Positions 42,442 through 44,928 of a DNA stretch of 44,928 nucleotides are shown in pieces (positions within the stretch are counted from its first letter, which is position 1; each line of letters starts with the position of its first letter). The notes under the pieces were generated by a model. That model saw only the letters and a list, made by a program, of their open reading frames with translations, searched no databases and had not been told where the DNA came from. The stretch lies in assembly GCA_964008355.1 (NCBI GenBank), contig CAXGBD010000002.1, forward strand, positions 1 through 44,928. Reading direction: 5' to 3'. This stretch comes from DTSX01 sp964008355. Lineage in GTDB: Bacteria; Pseudomonadota; Gammaproteobacteria; Steroidobacterales; UBA11654. Made by a program: the position numbers and the translations under genes.

Positions 42442-42891
42442 TTATCCCAATAACTTCTTTTTTGAAGTGAGGGATATTTTTTTGGGTTTTCGATGTTCTG
42501 GAATAATTTTCTCCATGCCAATGTATAGCATTCCATTGGACAAGGCTGCACCTTTAACGACCATATCATCAGATAGAATAAATTTTCGTTCAAAATTTCT
42601 AGCCGCAAGCCCTTGATGCATCAATCCATCTGCAGCTTCCTTAGGTCGATTACCTTTGATCGTCAAGTTTTCTCCGGTAACCTCAACATCAACATCACTT
42701 TCATCAAATCCAGCAACAGCTAATTCGATCGTGTACTGATCATCAGACAATTTTCTGATGTTATAAGGTGGATAATTGGCATTTTGAGACTTTGAGTTTG
42801 CCAGCAGTGATAGGGTATCAAAGGTTCTATCAAAACCTACAGCAAAGGGTGAGATGTCTCTCCATACTGAATCAAATATTGTATTAACCAT
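42442..42891 (-). CDS. Small heat shock protein, Hsp20 family
   Basis: A 149-residue alpha-crystallin-domain chaperone of the IbpA type that binds unfolding proteins in the cytoplasm without ATP. Visible features: FDRTFDTLSLLA near the N terminus, YPPYNIRK, VDVEVTGENLTIKGNRP, RNFERKFILSDDMVVKGA, and a C-terminal tail with KKISLTSK (IxI-like anchor region). AAGGAGAAAATT before ATG 42891 sets the start, excluding an in-frame ATG 33 bp upstream. A heat-shock-type promoter lies about 75 bp upstream. Confidence 0.92.
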   Translation of the reverse strand: MVNTIFDSVWRDISPFAVGFDRTFDTLSLLANSKSQNANYPPYNIRKLSDDQYTIELAVAGFDESDVDVEVTGENLTIKGNRPKEAADGLMHQGLAARNFERKFILSDDMVVKGAALSNGMLYIGMEKIIPEHRKPKKISLTSKKKLLG

Positions 42892-42963
42892 AATTTTCTC
42901 CTTTTTGTTAAGCAAGTTAATCATTCATTTGTAGACCCAATTAATGGCATCCACATTCTAGAT

Positions 42964-42989
42964 ATATGGATAATCTGATGGACTTCAAG
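42964..42989 (-). promoter_or_regulatory. Sigma-32-like heat shock promoter of hsp20
   Basis: On the minus strand CTTGAAG (complement of 42983-42989) is followed by 11 bases and ATCCATAT (42971-42964), matching the heat shock consensus CTTGAAA...CCCCATNT with one and two mismatches and a slightly short spacer. It sits about 75 bp before the hsp20 start codon. The position and gene type support it. Confidence 0.5.
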
Positions 42990-43044
42990 TCATGAAAAAG
43001 GAAATTATTACTGAAAATATATTGGAGAGATAGCAGGCAAATAA

Positions 43045-44928
43045 TTAAATTACTGGGTAAGCACTATCTACCAATGAATGTATCTTATCGGAAAGCATCA
43101 AAGAAGATTGATTGGGAAGGGATGTTTGATTTATTGGGTTATACAATGTGTCTCTTAGTACAGGAATTCTCTTCATATCCTGGATAAAAGATTCCATTTC
43201 TCTTGGGTAAAATTCTTGTCCATGAATGCCTCCTGCGGATTTAGAAATGGATTCATCCATAAGTGTTCCACCTAGGTCATTAGCCCCTGCATTAAGACAA
43301 GATAAGGCAGCATTTTTTCCCAATTTAACCCAGCTGGTTTGAATATTTTTTATTATGGGATGCAAGTACAATCTAGAGACTGCATGCATTAATAGGACTT
43401 CTCTGAATGTCGGACCAGGACGTGCCTGACCTCTTCGGTACATTGGAGATTCCATACTGACAAAGGGTAGTGGTATAAATTCAGTAATACCCCCCGTTTT
43501 GTTTTGCAGATCTCGGATCTTCATCAGGTGAGTGGCCCAATCACCGATATTCTCCTGGTGACCAAACATTATTGTTGAAGTAGTATTAATGCCCACTTCG
43601 TGAGCGGTAGCGATTATTTCAAGCCAGGTTTTGGTGTCAATTTTATCTGGGCAAATCCTATTTCTGATTCGGTCGTCCAGAATTTCTGCAGCGGTTCCAG
43701 GCATACTATTGAGTCCAGATTCTTTAAGCAAAAGTAGGAAATTCTTGATGGAGTGGCCTAAGGTGCTAGCTCCATGGTGAATTTCCAAAGGTGAGAATGC
43801 GTGAATGTGGATATTGGGCACTTTGTCCTTAATTGCTAGGCAAATATCCACATAGGTTTGACCAGTAAAATGCGGGTGTATGCCCCCTTGCAAACAGACT
43901 TCGGTTGCCCCTTTATAAGACGCTTCTAAGGCACGGTCTGCAATTTCATCACAAGAGATTAGATAAGGTTTACCTCTTAGATTTTCTCTAGTTTTTCCTT
44001 TAGAGTATGCACAAAAAAAACACGAATATTTACAGATATTGGTGTAATTGATATTCCGTGTGATCACGTAACTGACACTATCACCATTCATTTGCTCTCT
44101 GAGTTCATTAGCATGATTCAGTATAAAATTCATCTGATGACCTCTTGCTTTAAACAGGTCAGTGATTTCAGCGTGATCCAATGGTTGGCTTTTCATTGCT
44201 TTTCTGACGGTTTGAGCAATGCTTGAGTGTTGTGGCATAGTGTTATTTCTGATCCAATTCACCGGGTGACCATACTCAGGAACTTCCAACGATTCACCAC
44301 ACCGCCAATGATTTTGTCTAGCGTATCCTTCTGAATCTGAAAGTTCCTGGATAAAGTGCTGTAGCTGAGGGTCATACCATTCTTTTTTAGAGTCAATGTA
44401 TTCAGGGTAAATGGTTAACCTTTCTTGTAATTTTTTACCTGTTTCTTTGGTTGCCTGTTCCAGTATGTTCAATTCTGGCCATGGAGATTCTGGATTGACA
44501 TAATCTTGAGTTATCGGAGAAACACCACCCCAATCATTGATTCCAGCATCGATCAGCTTGGTCAAAGCATTCATGTTGAGATTGGGCGGGCATTGGATGT
44601 TCATTTTTGATCCAAAAATAATGCGTGAGACGGCTAATGTCCACAATAATTCTCGCAAGTCAGCAGGGGGAGTATTGTGCATTTTAGTTCCCGGTTTCGG
44701 GACAAAATTTTGAATAATTATTTCTTGTATATGACCGAATGTTTGATGTAGTTTTCTTATTTCCAAAAGACTCTCAATGCGCTCTCGTTGGGTCTCACCT
44801 ATACCAATTAAAATTCCTGTTGTCAGTGGCACAGAGGCTTCACCCGCTGCAAGTATAGTGCTCAATCTCAGTTCTGGGTTTTTATCAGGTGAACCATAAT
44901 GAGCCTGGCCTTTCATACAAAGTCTCTT
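43045..44928 (-). CDS. fbiC: FO synthase, CofG/CofH fusion (FbiC-like), 5' end beyond the window
   Basis: Makes 7,8-didemethyl-8-hydroxy-5-deazariboflavin (FO), the chromophore of F420, from tyrosine and a flavin precursor by two radical-SAM domains. In the window the end of CofG is present (AHYGSPDKNPELR, TGILIGIGETQRERIESLL, QNFVPKPGT, DWGGVSPITQDYVNPESPWP) followed by the whole CofH half with the iron-sulfur motif CKYSCFFC (x3x2 spacing) and CLQGGIHPHFTGQTY. The frame stays open to 44928 and the CofG radical-SAM cysteines are outside, so the N-terminal ~150-200 residues are missing from view; an ATG at 44914-44916 is internal. Fused FO synthases are typical of actinobacteria and some other bacteria; CofG and CofH are separate in methanogens. 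Confidence 0.92.
   Translation of the reverse strand, partial: KRLCMKGQAHYGSPDKNPELRLSTILAAGEASVPLTTGILIGIGETQRERIESLLEIRKLHQTFGHIQEIIIQNFVPKPGTKMHNTPPADLRELLWTLAVSRIIFGSKMNIQCPPNLNMNALTKLIDAGINDWGGVSPITQDYVNPESPWPELNILEQATKETGKKLQERLTIYPEYIDSKKEWYDPQLQHFIQELSDSEGYARQNHWRCGESLEVPEYGHPVNWIRNNTMPQHSSIAQTVRKAMKSQPLDHAEITDLFKARGHQMNFILNHANELREQMNGDSVSYVITRNINYTNICKYSCFFCAYSKGKTRENLRGKPYLISCDEIADRALEASYKGATEVCLQGGIHPHFTGQTYVDICLAIKDKVPNIHIHAFSPLEIHHGASTLGHSIKNFLLLLKESGLNSMPGTAAEILDDRIRNRICPDKIDTKTWLEIIATAHEVGINTTSTIMFGHQENIGDWATHLMKIRDLQNKTGGITEFIPLPFVSMESPMYRRGQARPGPTFREVLLMHAVSRLYLHPIIKNIQTSWVKLGKNAALSCLNAGANDLGGTLMDESISKSAGGIHGQEFYPREMESFIQDMKRIPVLRDTLYNPINQTSLPNQSSLMLSDKIHSLVDSAYPVI

Noticed and set aside
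1..44928. CRISPR array, insertion sequence or prophage genes
   Set aside because: No regularly spaced repeats, transposase or phage-like proteins were seen anywhere in the window.

Overview
The window looks like the chromosome of an uncultured, probably marine, AT-rich Gram-negative bacterium. A proteobacterium, perhaps a gammaproteobacterium, fits best. The reasons are a tRNA-Arg with encoded CCA, predicted outer-membrane proteins ending in Phe, a twin-arginine signal, PxpABC, and a mutB-pccB-pccA-meaB-mce propionate operon. The lineage call is an inference and not secure. The organism also appears to make and use deazaflavin cofactor F420, which is uncommon in proteobacteria.

Layout. 1-591: a terminator, a possible small minus-strand ORF or RNA, and AT-rich DNA. 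592-3001: pxpABC (5-oxoprolinase), then tRNA-Arg(UCG). 3113-26143: a catabolic region with four Rieske oxygenase alpha subunits, four MFS transporters, SDR and NmrA-type oxidoreductases, a two-domain VOC protein, a PPOX split-barrel protein, a CaiB/BaiF CoA-transferase, a Tat-exported flavin amine oxidase, an AmiE-like nitrilase homologue, an atypical alpha/beta hydrolase, a cytochrome b561/cytochrome c/DUF1838 block and a 4-hydroxybutyryl-CoA dehydratase. 26255-33166: an unknown membrane protein, a malonyltransferase and two tandem CBM9/DUF5916 outer-membrane proteins. 33188-40236: the propionyl-CoA to succinyl-CoA operon. 40414-42393: an LLM-family oxidoreductase and three small genes. 42442-44928: Hsp20 and the FO synthase, which is cut by the window edge.

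How the genes fit together. Rieske enzymes, MFS importers, SDRs, CoA-transferase and AbfD suggest uptake and oxidative degradation of diverse organic molecules, with odd-chain or branched products entering central metabolism through propionyl-CoA. No Rieske reductase or ferredoxin gene lies in the window, so the four oxygenases must borrow electrons from elsewhere. 

The most unusual segment is 14395-16955. It is visibly GC-richer than its surroundings and encodes a Rieske oxygenase, a CMD-family protein and a protein that resembles ferredoxin-dependent bilin reductases, including both catalytic Asp positions, with a PCP_red-like C-terminal tail. By analogy with the plant pheophorbide a oxygenase / red chlorophyll catabolite reductase pair, I propose it may act on tetrapyrroles. 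Its promoter carries repeated TGATATAGATCA-type palindromes, one of which recurs identically upstream of another Rieske gene 12 kb away.
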